This document shows, piece after piece, positions 24,822 through 33,815 of a stretch of DNA of 64,000 bases. The stretch is from NCBI RefSeq assembly GCF_014642275.1, contig NZ_BMIM01000007.1:62001-126000 (forward strand), given 5' to 3'. The stretch's first letter is position 1. Every line of letters begins with the position of its first letter. This DNA is from Flavobacterium lutivivi. GTDB taxonomy: Bacteria > Bacteroidota > Bacteroidia > Flavobacteriales > Flavobacteriaceae. Made by a program: the position numbers and the translations under genes. Below the pieces are notes generated by a model. It did not search any database. It was not told the DNA's origin and was given only the letters and a program-made list of their open reading frames with translations.

Positions 24822-25598
24822 TTATTCTTCAGATGAAGCTTCAGTTTCAGTAACTGGAGTTTCAACAGTAGCTTCAACTTCTGGAGCTTCAGCAACTTCT
24901 TTTTCAGAAGTTCTGTTAGCTAATCCATCAGTGATTGCTGCTGTAACCAAAGATAAAATTTTGTCAATTGATTTTGAAGCATCATCATTGGCTGGGATAA
25001 CGTAATCTACTTCACGTGGATCAGAGTTAGTATCAACCATTGCGAAAACTGGAATGTTTAATTTTTGTGCTTCTTTTACTGCGATGTGTTCAGCTTTGAT
25101 ATCAACTACAAATAATGCAGCTGGTAGTCTAGACATGTCAGCGATAGAACCTAAGTTCTTCTCTAACTTAGCACGAAGACGATCGATTTGTAATTTTTCT
25201 TTTTTAGACAAAGTGTTGAATGTTCCATCTTTTTTCATTTTGTCAATAGAAGCCATTTTCTTAACAGCTTTTCTAATTGTAACAAAATTTGTCAACATTC
25301 CACCTGGCCATCTTTCAGTGATGTAAGGCATGTTTACAGCAGATGCTTTTTCAGCAACGATGTCTTTTGCTTGTTTTTTTGTGGCAACGAAAAGTACTTT
25401 TCTGCCAGATGCAGCAATTTTTTTCAAAGCTTCGTTAGCTTCTTCAATTTTAGCTGCAGTTTTATATAGATTGATAATGTGGATACCATTACGCTCCATA
25501 TAAATGTAAGGAGCCATGTTTGGATCCCATTTACGAGTCATGTGTCCAAAGTGAACACCTGCTTCTAATAATTCTTTAACTTCTATTTTGTTTGCCAT
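24822..25598 (-). CDS. rpsB: 30S ribosomal protein S2
   Basis: S2 joins the back of the small subunit late in assembly. The 258 residues begin MANKIEVKELLEAGVHFGHM with the S2 signature GVHFGHMTRKWDPNMAPYIY and include the later signature AALFVVDIKAEHIAVKEA. The C-terminal 35 residues are an acidic, glutamate/threonine/valine-rich extension (from about 224) beyond the core. The gene is preceded by a 151-bp leader with secondary structure and may also be read from rplM-rpsI upstream. Confidence 0.97.
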   Translation of the reverse strand: MANKIEVKELLEAGVHFGHMTRKWDPNMAPYIYMERNGIHIINLYKTAAKIEEANEALKKIAASGRKVLFVATKKQAKDIVAEKASAVNMPYITERWPGGMLTNFVTIRKAVKKMASIDKMKKDGTFNTLSKKEKLQIDRLRAKLEKNLGSIADMSRLPAALFVVDIKAEHIAVKEAQKLNIPVFAMVDTNSDPREVDYVIPANDDASKSIDKILSLVTAAITDGLANRTSEKEVAEAPEVEATVETPVTETEASSEE

Positions 25599-25606
25599 TT
25601 TTGTAA

Positions 25607-25678
25607 TAGTTTACGTTCCGTTGATTAGCAATGTTCCTTTTAAGCCTGAGCTTTAGGCATCATTTAGATGCTAAACTA
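25607..25678 (-). promoter_or_regulatory. Structured mRNA leader of rpsB
   Basis: On the minus strand, TAGTTTA (25678-25672) and TAAACTA (25613-25607) can close a 7-bp stem that ends 8 nt before the rpsB start codon. Inside are two small hairpins, GCATC/GATGC and GCCT/AGGC, which share two bases and so compete. This looks like a ribosomal-protein leader that could bind S2. It does not match a leader I can name. Confidence 0.5.
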
Positions 25679-25749
25679 ATTTCTCTTTTACAAGTAGAAA
25701 TAACGACAACTGTGTTTCTAATTTCAATAATAAATGAACGAATATTCGA

Positions 25750-26136
25750 TTAACGTTTAGAGAATTGGAATCTCTTACGCGCTTTTTTCTGACCGAATTT
25801 TTTACGTTCAACCATTCTTGGATCTCTTGTTAATAATCCTTCTGGTTTTAGGACAGCTCTGTTTTCAGCTTCTACTTCGCACATTGCACGAGCAATAGCC
25901 ATTCTTACAGCTTCTGCTTGTCCTGTTGTTCCACCACCATAAACATTTACTTTTACGTCAAAGTTCGATGCATTGTTTGTCATAGACATTGGTTGCATTA
26001 CTTTGTATTGTAAAGTAGATGTTGGGAAGTAGTTTTCAAATTCTCTTTTGTTAACGGTAATTTTTCCTGTTCCTTCAGAAACATAAACTCGTGCTACAGC
26101 ACATTTTCTTCTACCGATTTTGTGAATAACTCCCAT
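25750..26136 (-). CDS. rpsI: 30S ribosomal protein S9
   Basis: This is a complete 128-residue S9. It begins MGVIHKIGRRKCAVARVYV and has the block NVYGGGTTGQAEAVRMAIARAM. It ends with the basic tail KKFGQKKARKRFQFSKR, whose last residues reach the P-site tRNA in known structures. The ATG shares one base with the rplM stop (TAATG), so the two are translationally coupled, as is usual for L13-S9. A perfect palindrome CGAATATTCG lies just past the stop codon at 25739-25748. Confidence 0.97.
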   Translation of the reverse strand: MGVIHKIGRRKCAVARVYVSEGTGKITVNKREFENYFPTSTLQYKVMQPMSMTNNASNFDVKVNVYGGGTTGQAEAVRMAIARAMCEVEAENRAVLKPEGLLTRDPRMVERKKFGQKKARKRFQFSKR

Positions 26137-26591
26137 TACTTTAGATCGTTTAAGTTAACGGTTTTAGGTTGTTGAGCTTCGTGTTTATGCTCAGCACCTA
26201 CATATACATTTAAATTACGGAATAATTCTGCACCTAATTTGTTTTTAGGTAACATTCCTTTTACAGCTTTTTCTACTAATAATGCAGGATTTTTTTGTTG
26301 CATTACTTTAGCAGTTAAGCTTCTTTGTCCTCCTGGATAACCTGTGTGGCGGATATATGTTTTATCCTCCAGCTTGTTACCAGTCAGGTTGATTTTTTCA
26401 GCGTTGATAACAATTACGTTATCTCCACAATCAACGTGCGGCGTATAACTTGGCTTATACTTACCTCTTAATAGCATAGCTACTTTTGATGCAAGACGAC
26501 CTAAGTTATGACCTTCAGCATCCACAACAATCCACTGCTTGTCTGCAGTAGCTTTGTTTGCTGAAACTGTCTTGTAGCTTAATGTGTTCAC
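26136..26591 (-). CDS. rplM: 50S ribosomal protein L13
   Basis: L13 is an early-assembly protein of the large subunit. The 151 residues cover the family length: WIVVDAEGHNLGRLASKVAMLLRGK near the N-terminus (residues 20-44), then CGDNVIVINAEKI, RHTGYPGG and the block AVKGMLPKNKLG. It is the first gene of the minus-strand series rplM-rpsI-rpsB-tsf. A good promoter lies 48 bp before the start. Confidence 0.97.
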   Translation of the reverse strand: MNTLSYKTVSANKATADKQWIVVDAEGHNLGRLASKVAMLLRGKYKPSYTPHVDCGDNVIVINAEKINLTGNKLEDKTYIRHTGYPGGQRSLTAKVMQQKNPALLVEKAVKGMLPKNKLGAELFRNLNVYVGAEHKHEAQQPKTVNLNDLK

Positions 26592-26638
26592 AATAAATTA
26601 TTTTTTAATTAAACATTCCATTCCCAATTAAGGGAGTG

Positions 26639-26668
26639 CAAAAGTACAAATTAAAATTATATATGCAA
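26639..26668 (-). promoter_or_regulatory. Predicted promoter of rplM-rpsI
   Basis: On the minus strand, TTG (26668-26666) and TACTTTTG (26646-26639) are 19 bp apart. The rest of the 253-bp gap to the divergent LacI gene is A/T-rich with no other feature I can support. Confidence 0.72.
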
Positions 26669-26844
26669 ACACATGATTTTAAATATTTTATTTAATTCTT
26701 TTTTAATGATTGATTCAAGTCTAAATGCGTTGTAAAATAGTTGAATGATAACCTATTAATAGGTGATTTTGTATTTACCAGAATAAAAGTTTAATTTTTT
26801 GACATTATAATATTTATTATTTTTACACCCTATAAAATCATCAA

Positions 26845-27864
26845 ATGAAATCAAAAGCCACTCTCAAACAAATTGCAAAAGAACTCGGAGTTTCTGTTTC
26901 TACTGTTTCCAAAGCACTTAATGATAGCCCAGAAATAAGTGAACCTACAAAAAACAGAGTGCAAGAATATGCCAAATTGAAGAATTATAAGCCTAATGTT
27001 ATTGGTTTGAGCCTAAAAAACAGGAGAACCAAAACCATTGGAGTTATTATTCCTAATATTTTGAATTCTTTTTTTGCAAAAGTATTTAGCGGAATTGAAA
27101 AAGTGGCTGACGAAAAAGGTTATAAGGTTATAACCTGCATTTCTAATGAATCACTCGAAAAAGAAATCAATGCTTTGGAGATGCTAAGCAATGGTACTAT
27201 TGACGGATTTATTCTTTCTGTTGCCGAAGAATCTCAAAAAGCTCAAGAATACAATCATTTTAAAAATATTATAAATGAAGGAACTCCAATTGTCATGTTT
27301 GATAGAATTGCAGATGAAGTCAATTGTGATAAAGTTATAGTAGATGATTTTGAATCGGCTGTAAACGCAACGGAACATTTAATAAAATCGGGTTGTAGAA
27401 AAATTGCTTTGCTTTCGGCAATAGACAATTTGAGCGTAGGAAAACTGAGAGCAAAAGGTTTTTATAAAGCTATTGAAAACAAAGGAGTAAAAGTGGATGA
27501 AAACCTTGTTATTTTGACTAATAACAATGAAGAATTCAACGAAAAAATAGCTGGATTTTTTATAAAAAACAAACCCGATGGTGTTTTTGCACTCGATGAA
27601 CATGCCTCTGTAACAGCCATGAAACTGGGTATTCAAAATGGATATAAAATTCCAAAGGATTTATCAATTATAGGATTCGCAGATGGAGTTTGGTCAAGAA
27701 GGCTTACGCCAAGTTTATCAACGGTAAGTCAACACGGACCAGAAATAGGCGAAGTGGCAGCAAATCTTTTGATTGATAAACTTGAAAAAAAATCAGAGAG
27801 CAATAAGTTTGAAACTCACGTAGTAAAAACTGAATTAAGACACAGAGATTCTACAATTAGATAA
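26845..27864 (+). CDS. LacI family transcriptional regulator
   Basis: This is a 339-residue DNA-binding regulator. The N-terminal helix-turn-helix is textbook LacI (LKQIAKELGVSVSTVSKALN, residues 7-26, then KNRVQEYAKLKNYKPN with the hinge). A periplasmic-binding-protein-like sensor domain follows, from TIGVIIPNILNSFFAKVFSGI to DLSIIGFADGVWSRRLTPSLSTV. Flavobacterial proteins of this type usually control sugar uptake or polysaccharide use, but no such genes are nearby. The downstream gene is convergent and there is no operon, so the target and effector are unknown. Confidence 0.9.
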   Translation: MKSKATLKQIAKELGVSVSTVSKALNDSPEISEPTKNRVQEYAKLKNYKPNVIGLSLKNRRTKTIGVIIPNILNSFFAKVFSGIEKVADEKGYKVITCISNESLEKEINALEMLSNGTIDGFILSVAEESQKAQEYNHFKNIINEGTPIVMFDRIADEVNCDKVIVDDFESAVNATEHLIKSGCRKIALLSAIDNLSVGKLRAKGFYKAIENKGVKVDENLVILTNNNEEFNEKIAGFFIKNKPDGVFALDEHASVTAMKLGIQNGYKIPKDLSIIGFADGVWSRRLTPSLSTVSQHGPEIGEVAANLLIDKLEKKSESNKFETHVVKTELRHRDSTIR

Positions 27865-27870
27865 GTTTTA

Positions 27871-29181
27871 TCATTCTTTATCAAAAACATATTCCATTCC
27901 TGCTTGTTTTAATGTCATTTTTTTATCACTGAAAATTAATTTGATTCCTGCAGTATCAAAAACAAATTCGGTTTCGCTTTTTGCAACTAATGGGAAAGAA
28001 CTTTGACCAGTAGCTTGTGCTAAAAGTTTACCATTTTCTTCGGTAATTGTAATCTTCATTGGGAATGTTGGTGTTGCATATGTTCCAGTGTAGGATTGTA
28101 GTTTTTCTTTACTTACTGCAAATCCATTCAAATCTGGGAAAGAATATTCTTTGCCATAATACAAACTCAACACACCAATCATGATATCATTTCGATTGAA
28201 ATTATCTCCATTTACAAGTAATGAAATGCCAAATTTATCTTCAACATTATACATAGCTACTGCTCTAAAACTCTCAATTCCTCCAGTATGTCCATAATAT
28301 TTTTTTCCATCAAAAGGAGCAATCACCAAACCTTTTCCATAGTAATCTTCCATAGTTTTCATTTGTTTCAAAGCTTCTTTTGATACCAACTTATCATTGA
28401 ATAAACCATATAAAAACGTTGTCAAATCGCTAGGTGTTGAAGAGATTGCACCAGCAGCAAAAGCCAATGTATTATTCCATTCTGGAATTTTTTCCCACAC
28501 TTTTCCATCAAATGAAAAAGAATATCCTTCGTTTTTTGAAACATCAATTTTTTCAGCTAATGCAGTATTTTTTAAACCTAGCTTTTTTATAATTCTTGAA
28601 TTTAAATTATCAACATAGCTTTTCCCAGTTATGTCTTCGATAATATATCCTAATAAATTATAATTTGAATTACTGTATTTATGTTGTGAATTAGGTTCAA
28701 AAGCAGAAGTGTAACCTTCAATTCTCTTTAGTAAATCTTCTTTTTTGTTTTCTATATAAATAAAGTCTGCAATGGTAGGATCATCATTCAAAAAATCGGG
28801 AATTCCTGTTCTATGATGTAATAAATGATGAATAGTTATTTTGTCAGCATTTTTAATGTTTGGATAAAATTTTGAAAGCTTTGTGTCTAACGTCAATTTC
28901 TTTTCATCAATTAATTGCATTATAATAGTTGATGTAAATGTTTTTGTTATCGAACCAATTTTAAGCTTTGTGTTTACATCTAGTTTTTTATCACTTTCTA
29001 CATCAGCAAAACCATAGGTTTTCGCAAAAACAATTTTGTTATTTTCACTTAATGCAATCGAACCCATAAACTTGTTATTGGTATTCAAAAAAGTTAACAG
29101 ACTATCAATTTTTTGAAACTTGGTTTGTTGCGAAAAAGCAAATGAAGTTATGAATAAGAGTAAGTAAAGTAGTTTTTTCAT
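27871..29181 (-). CDS. Secreted serine hydrolase (beta-lactamase/D-alanyl-carboxypeptidase fold)
   Basis: This is a 436-residue secreted serine hydrolase of the class C beta-lactamase-like family. It has a signal peptide (1-18, ending FAFSQQ) and the three active-site motifs S77-I-T-K80, Y169-S170-N171 and H298-T299-G300. The C-terminal 100 residues form a separate beta-rich domain, as in DUF3471-type extensions (SYTGTYATPTFPMKITI). Such proteins include esterases and peptidases as well as D,D-carboxypeptidases, and sequence does not decide between them. Its signal peptide is nearly the same as that of the upstream secreted protein at 29283. Confidence 0.88.
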   Translation of the reverse strand: MKKLLYLLLFITSFAFSQQTKFQKIDSLLTFLNTNNKFMGSIALSENNKIVFAKTYGFADVESDKKLDVNTKLKIGSITKTFTSTIIMQLIDEKKLTLDTKLSKFYPNIKNADKITIHHLLHHRTGIPDFLNDDPTIADFIYIENKKEDLLKRIEGYTSAFEPNSQHKYSNSNYNLLGYIIEDITGKSYVDNLNSRIIKKLGLKNTALAEKIDVSKNEGYSFSFDGKVWEKIPEWNNTLAFAAGAISSTPSDLTTFLYGLFNDKLVSKEALKQMKTMEDYYGKGLVIAPFDGKKYYGHTGGIESFRAVAMYNVEDKFGISLLVNGDNFNRNDIMIGVLSLYYGKEYSFPDLNGFAVSKEKLQSYTGTYATPTFPMKITITEENGKLLAQATGQSSFPLVAKSETEFVFDTAGIKLIFSDKKMTLKQAGMEYVFDKE

Positions 29182-29207
29182 ATGTTTAAATTTTATTTTT
29201 CAGCGGT

Positions 29208-29281
29208 AACATATGGTATCGCCTTTTTAATCATAGGTGTTTGCTTGCGCAAACTTTTTGTTAATGGCGATTTCATATGTT
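29208..29281. repeat. 74-bp imperfect inverted repeat with inner palindrome
   Basis: The outer arms are AACATATGGTATCGCC (29208-29223) and GGCGATTTCATATGTT (29266-29281), complementary except for two central bases. An inner palindrome GTTTGC-TTGC-GCAAAC lies between them near 29239-29254. It fills the gap between two secreted-protein genes. It could be a dispersed repeat or a transcript hairpin. It has no T run, so it is not a standard terminator. Confidence 0.8.
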
Positions 29282-29282
29282 C

Positions 29283-30386
29283 TTATTGATTAAATGGATA
29301 AGGGAAATCTTTGTTTTTGTATTTTACTAAATCTTTAAAAGAAACAAGAAATGGTTCTTCGCAGCTACGATATACTCGCGCAAAATAAGGTGTAAATTCT
29401 ATTCCTTTTTCGGTATAATTCCATGAAACGAAATCCCAAACATCAATATCAGTATAATCGCAACCTTCGTTATCGTTTTCAGGTTTTTTAAAATTCTCGG
29501 TTTTGTTTATAAGTTCAAATAATTTTGGTGCAAAAAATTCATTTCTGTATTTTGAATACGCTTCAAATCCACTTTTTTCTTCAGTAGTAACACTTTCGTC
29601 AAATGCAATAATTTCGTCAATGTCATATTGTTTACCGTTGTTCAAATCTATCAAATATCCATTTCCGCCAAAATCGGGATGTGCTCCACCGCAATACCAA
29701 GAACTAAACACATTAAATCCCAATAAATTTGGATTTAAAAATGAAATAGTTATCGTGTTCTCAATGTCATTTCCATTATTATAATAAAACAAACTCGAGC
29801 AATTGAGTTGAGAAAGCGTTTGTTGTATGTGTAAATTTGTTAAAATTGGATTTATAATTTGTCTGTTTTTTTCTGAAAAATCATCACCCAATCTGAAAAA
29901 AATACTGGAACAATGTTTCTCTGAAAACCAAATTAGTTTTTTGTTTTTGTAAGTTGAAATAGAGTCTTGCTGGAATTTTAGAAAATTTAATTTTACCAAA
30001 TCCATTTTGTTTTCAACGGCGATAGTGTTTTCAGATTTTTTGTATGCATTAAAATTAATTGGAGCTAAAGTCACTTTCAATTTTTTGCCTTTTTTGCTGG
30101 TCCAAATTCCAGTGAAATTATTTTTATTTTTTACAAGTCTAAATTCTTCTGAAATACTTTCTTCTGTTCTTTCTCCAAAATTAAAAACGTAATTATTTTT
30201 ATTTTTTGTTCCTTCTAGCATAATATCTTTCAATGAATTTTGATAAAAATAAGTTGCAAAAACATTGTTTTCGTTTTCATCAATAGTAAGATAAACTTTA
30301 CTCTTACCAATAGTTCCTTCTAAATAGCGCTGTTGCGAAAATGCAAATGAAGTAATCAGTAAGAATGAGAAAAGTAGTTTTTTCAT
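29283..30386 (-). CDS. Secreted DUF3298-like protein of unknown function
   Basis: This is a 367-residue protein with a signal peptide (1-18, ending FAFSQQ). The segment SSWYCGGAHPDFGGNGYLID followed by LNNGKQYDIDEIIAF resembles the YxGGAHxN...DLxTG pattern of DUF3298 and RsiV-type proteins, which bind or sense extracellular ligands in other bacteria. The N-terminal third (KSKVYLTIDENENNVFATYFY) is beta-rich and unassigned. The start codon shares one base with the stop codon of the small membrane protein upstream (TAATG), which points to coupling. The DUF3298 assignment is an inference from the motif. Confidence 0.68.
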   Translation of the reverse strand: MKKLLFSFLLITSFAFSQQRYLEGTIGKSKVYLTIDENENNVFATYFYQNSLKDIMLEGTKNKNNYVFNFGERTEESISEEFRLVKNKNNFTGIWTSKKGKKLKVTLAPINFNAYKKSENTIAVENKMDLVKLNFLKFQQDSISTYKNKKLIWFSEKHCSSIFFRLGDDFSEKNRQIINPILTNLHIQQTLSQLNCSSLFYYNNGNDIENTITISFLNPNLLGFNVFSSWYCGGAHPDFGGNGYLIDLNNGKQYDIDEIIAFDESVTTEEKSGFEAYSKYRNEFFAPKLFELINKTENFKKPENDNEGCDYTDIDVWDFVSWNYTEKGIEFTPYFARVYRSCEEPFLVSFKDLVKYKNKDFPYPFNQ

Positions 30387-30751
30387 TAATGTGATTTTTT
30401 AAATTTTAAATAAATCGAATAAATACAATTTGTAACAAATAAAAGTAAACTTGAAGTAAATGTTACAAAAAGATTGGTATTAGATGATGCTAAATAAAAA
30501 GTAATCAATAGAAATAAAATACTCAAAATTGAAAAAATCAAATTCATTTTTACTTTTAAAAAGTACAAAGTCAAATAAGTTGAAATATAAATTACAAAAA
30601 GCGGAATAATAAAACTAGTTAAATCCCAAGCCCAACCAACAGTTTTATTGATTCCAAATTCACCAAACATTTTACTGCTTATAAAAATAATTACATAAAA
30701 AGTGATAATTAGTAATATAATAAACTTCAATAGAAAAACAAAATATTTCAT
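30386..30751 (-). CDS. Small membrane protein sharing a segment with ActC
   Basis: I chose the ATG at 30751 (MKYFVFLLKFIILLI), giving 121 residues. A longer frame adds nine polar residues. The protein is almost all hydrophobic, with four predicted helices and a basic C-terminus (YLKFKKSH). I do not recognise a family. One loop, G-I-NKTVGWAWD-L-T, is nearly the same as the loop after the first helix of ActC (NrfD-like) at 57498, and the two DNA segments differ at one base over 27 bp. It is coupled to the downstream DUF3298-like gene. Confidence 0.65.
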   Translation of the reverse strand: MKYFVFLLKFIILLIITFYVIIFISSKMFGEFGINKTVGWAWDLTSFIIPLFVIYISTYLTLYFLKVKMNLIFSILSILFLLITFYLASSNTNLFVTFTSSLLLFVTNCIYSIYLKFKKSH

Positions 30752-30840
30752 TAATTCTAAATTTATGTGATTTCTCACTCTATTTGAAATGACAAAACTA
30801 CTCTAACTGCTCACTGTCACTGTAAACTGACCACTAAAAC

Positions 30841-33699
30841 TCAATGCGCTTCCAGCCAATCTCTACCTATTCCCATTTCAACTTCTAATGGAACTGCCAT
30901 TTTGAAAGCGTTTTCCATTTCGTGTTTAATCATCGGTTTTATTTTTTCAAGTTCAGAGTTGTGAACGTCAAACACAAGCTCATCATGTACTTGTAATAAC
31001 ATTTTTGATTGCCAGTTTTCAGAAACTAATTTTTTGTGAATGTTAATCATCGCAATTTTAATAATATCAGCTGCACTTCCTTGAATAGGCGCATTTACAG
31101 CGTTTCGTTCAGCCGCACCACGAACCACAGCATTTGCCGAATTAATATCTTTTAAATAACGTCTTCTTCCTGAAATGGTTTCAACATATCCGTGTTCACG
31201 CGCAAAATCTACTTGATTTGACATGTATGATTTGAGTTTTGGATAGGTATTATAGTAAGCATCAATTAGCGCAGCACTTTCAGAGCGTGTTAAATCAGTT
31301 TGATTGGAAAGTCCAAATGCCGAAACACCATAGATAATACCGAAGTTTACGGTTTTAGCGTTGCTACGTTGTTCTTTAGTAACTTCTTCTAATGGCACAT
31401 TAAAAACTTTTGCAGCGGTACTTCTGTGAATGTCTTCGTTATTTTGAAATGCTTTAATCATGTTTTCTTCTCCTGAAAGCGCAGCGATTATGCGCAATTC
31501 AATTTGAGAATAATCGGCAGAAAGTAACGTATAATTTTCATCGCGAGCAATGAACGCTTTTCTAATTTGTCTTCCTCTTTCAGTACGAATAGGAATGTTT
31601 TGTAAATTTGGATTATTCGAACTCAAACGACCAGTTGCTGCAACGGTTTGCATATAATCTGTGTGAACTCTTCCTGTTTTTTTATCCACTTGATTGGGTA
31701 ATGCATCAATATAGGTACTTTGCAATTTTACCATTTGTCGCCATTCGAGAATATCGCGAACAATTTCGTTGTCTTTTGCTAAATAACTTAGCACTTCTTC
31801 GCCAGTAGCGTATTGTCCTGTTTTGGTTTTCTTTTGTTTTGTGCCACCAATTTTCAATTTGTCAAATAAAATTTCACCTAGTTGTTTTGGTGATGCCAAA
31901 TTGAATTTTTCTCCAGCGGTTTCATATATTTTTTGTTCTAATGCTGAACTTTCTTTAGCCATTTCAACCGACATTTTTTTCAAAAAATCTTCATCAAGAT
32001 TAATACCTTCCATTTCCATATCGGCAAGAACAGGAATTAACTGAATTTCAATTTCGTCAAATAATTTTTTTGTTCCTACACGTTCAAGAATAGGTTGAAA
32101 ATGTTCTTTTAGTTGCAAGGTAATATCGGCATCTTCGGCAGCATATTCTTTTATAGCTTCTAGTTCTACTTGACGCATAGACAATTGGTTTTTACCTTTT
32201 TTTCCAATTAAAGTTTCAATAGATTTTGGCGAATATTTTAAATAAGTTTCACTCAACACATCCATATTATGGCGCATGTCTGGATTGATGAGGTAATGCG
32301 CAATCATGGTGTCGAATAATTTTCCTTTTACCATGATGCCATAATTTGCCAAAACTTTTATGTCGTATTTCATGTTTTGACCAATTTTCTCAATGGCTTC
32401 ATTTTCAAAAAAAGGTTTAAATTTTTCAATTAAAGTTTGCGCTTCTTCCTGATTTTCTGGAAATGGAACATAAAATGCTTTGCCTTTTTCATAAGCAAAA
32501 GACATTCCAACGAGTTCAGCATTCAAGGCATCAATTCCTGTAGTTTCGGTATCAAAACAAACCGAAGGTTGATTTAATAAATTCTGCATCAATAATTTTA
32601 CAGGCAAATCACCTTGCACAATTTGGTAAAAATGTTCTGTAGTTTCTAATGTTGCGTAGTAAGAATTAGGTTTTGGTTCGCCATCTTCTTCATCAGAAAA
32701 ACCAAATAAATCGAATTGGTTTTCGATTGTTTTTTTTACTGGAACTTTTTTTGTTGGCTGAGATGTCTCTGAAGAAGTTTCATTTCCATTGGTGTCAATC
32801 TCATCATATTCTTTTCCTGTTCCAAAATACTTGTCAAATTGTGCTTTCATTTGACGGAATTCTAATTCTTGGAACAACGCATCGGTTTTTTCAACATCTG
32901 GCTTGGAAAGTTCAAAATCATCAGCGTTAAATTCGACAGGACAATCGAGTAGAATAGTGGCTAGTTTTTTAGACAAAAGTCCTTGTTCTTTGTTAGCTTC
33001 AATTTTATCTTTTATAGCACCTTTTAATTTATCAGTATTTGCTAGTAGATTTTCCATTGAGCCAAATTCAGCTAATAATTTCTTAGCCGTTTTTTCGCCA
33101 ACACCAGGTAAACCAGGAATATTATCAACCGCATCGCCCATCATTCCAAGAAAATCTATTACTTGTAGTGGATGTTCAATTTCAAATTTTGCCTTTACTT
33201 CTTCAATTCCCCAAATCTCAATATCGTTACCCATTCGTGCTGGTCGATACATAAAAATGTTTTCGGAAACCAATTGTCCAAAATCTTTATCTGGCGTAAC
33301 CATAAATACTTGATATCCTTCTTTTTCAGCTTGCTTTGCTAGAGTTCCAATTAAATCATCGGCTTCAAAACCTGCTTTTTCGATAATTGGAATGTGCATG
33401 GCTTTTAACAATTCTTGAATATATGGAACGGCAATCTTTATGGCTTCTGGAGTTTCATCACGATTGGCTTTATATTCTTGATACATTTCTAGTCGATAAT
33501 CGCTTCCGCCTTTATCAAAAGCTACGGCTAAATGATCGGGTTTTTCGCGTTTAATGACATCCATTAATGAGTTCATAAAACCCATAATGGCAGAAGTATC
33601 CATGCCTTTTGAATTGATACGTGGGTTTTTAATAAAGGCATAATATCCACGAAAAATTAAAGCGTAAGCATCAAGAAGAAATAAACGTTTTTGTGACAT
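30841..33699 (-). CDS. polA: DNA polymerase I
   Basis: DNA polymerase I fills gaps in repair and removes RNA primers. The 952 residues contain all three domains. First is the 5'-3' exonuclease (MSQKRLFLLDAYALIFRGYYAF is the first 22 residues; VTPDKDFGQLVSENIFMYRP; GLPGVGEKTAKKLL). Next is the 3'-5' exonuclease with its acidic residues intact (CFDTETTGID and YAAEDADITLQL). The polymerase domain shows motif A (LSADYSQIELRI), motif B (RSNAKTVNFGIIYG) and motif C (LLQVHDELVFDV). An acidic insert (about 300-345) separates the first two domains. The proofreading site looks active, unlike in Taq. Confidence 0.97.
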   Translation of the reverse strand: MSQKRLFLLDAYALIFRGYYAFIKNPRINSKGMDTSAIMGFMNSLMDVIKREKPDHLAVAFDKGGSDYRLEMYQEYKANRDETPEAIKIAVPYIQELLKAMHIPIIEKAGFEADDLIGTLAKQAEKEGYQVFMVTPDKDFGQLVSENIFMYRPARMGNDIEIWGIEEVKAKFEIEHPLQVIDFLGMMGDAVDNIPGLPGVGEKTAKKLLAEFGSMENLLANTDKLKGAIKDKIEANKEQGLLSKKLATILLDCPVEFNADDFELSKPDVEKTDALFQELEFRQMKAQFDKYFGTGKEYDEIDTNGNETSSETSQPTKKVPVKKTIENQFDLFGFSDEEDGEPKPNSYYATLETTEHFYQIVQGDLPVKLLMQNLLNQPSVCFDTETTGIDALNAELVGMSFAYEKGKAFYVPFPENQEEAQTLIEKFKPFFENEAIEKIGQNMKYDIKVLANYGIMVKGKLFDTMIAHYLINPDMRHNMDVLSETYLKYSPKSIETLIGKKGKNQLSMRQVELEAIKEYAAEDADITLQLKEHFQPILERVGTKKLFDEIEIQLIPVLADMEMEGINLDEDFLKKMSVEMAKESSALEQKIYETAGEKFNLASPKQLGEILFDKLKIGGTKQKKTKTGQYATGEEVLSYLAKDNEIVRDILEWRQMVKLQSTYIDALPNQVDKKTGRVHTDYMQTVAATGRLSSNNPNLQNIPIRTERGRQIRKAFIARDENYTLLSADYSQIELRIIAALSGEENMIKAFQNNEDIHRSTAAKVFNVPLEEVTKEQRSNAKTVNFGIIYGVSAFGLSNQTDLTRSESAALIDAYYNTYPKLKSYMSNQVDFAREHGYVETISGRRRYLKDINSANAVVRGAAERNAVNAPIQGSAADIIKIAMINIHKKLVSENWQSKMLLQVHDELVFDVHNSELEKIKPMIKHEMENAFKMAVPLEVEMGIGRDWLEAH

Positions 33700-33764
33700 T
33701 TTAGAAAAATTGTTTTTTCAAAAATACTAAACTTGTCTTTAATGGTGTGAAATATTTATAAGAG

Positions 33765-33793
33765 AAAAGGAGTTTGTTTACAAAACCCCTTTT
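33765..33793 (-). terminator. Probable terminator of the S74 protein gene
   Basis: On the minus strand AAAAGGGGTTT can pair with AAACTCCTTTT (one G-U pair) around a short loop, about 23 bp past the stop codon. The T run is interrupted (TTTTCTCTT). Confidence 0.6.
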
Positions 33794-33815
33794 AAAAACA
33801 AAAAAAATCTACTTA

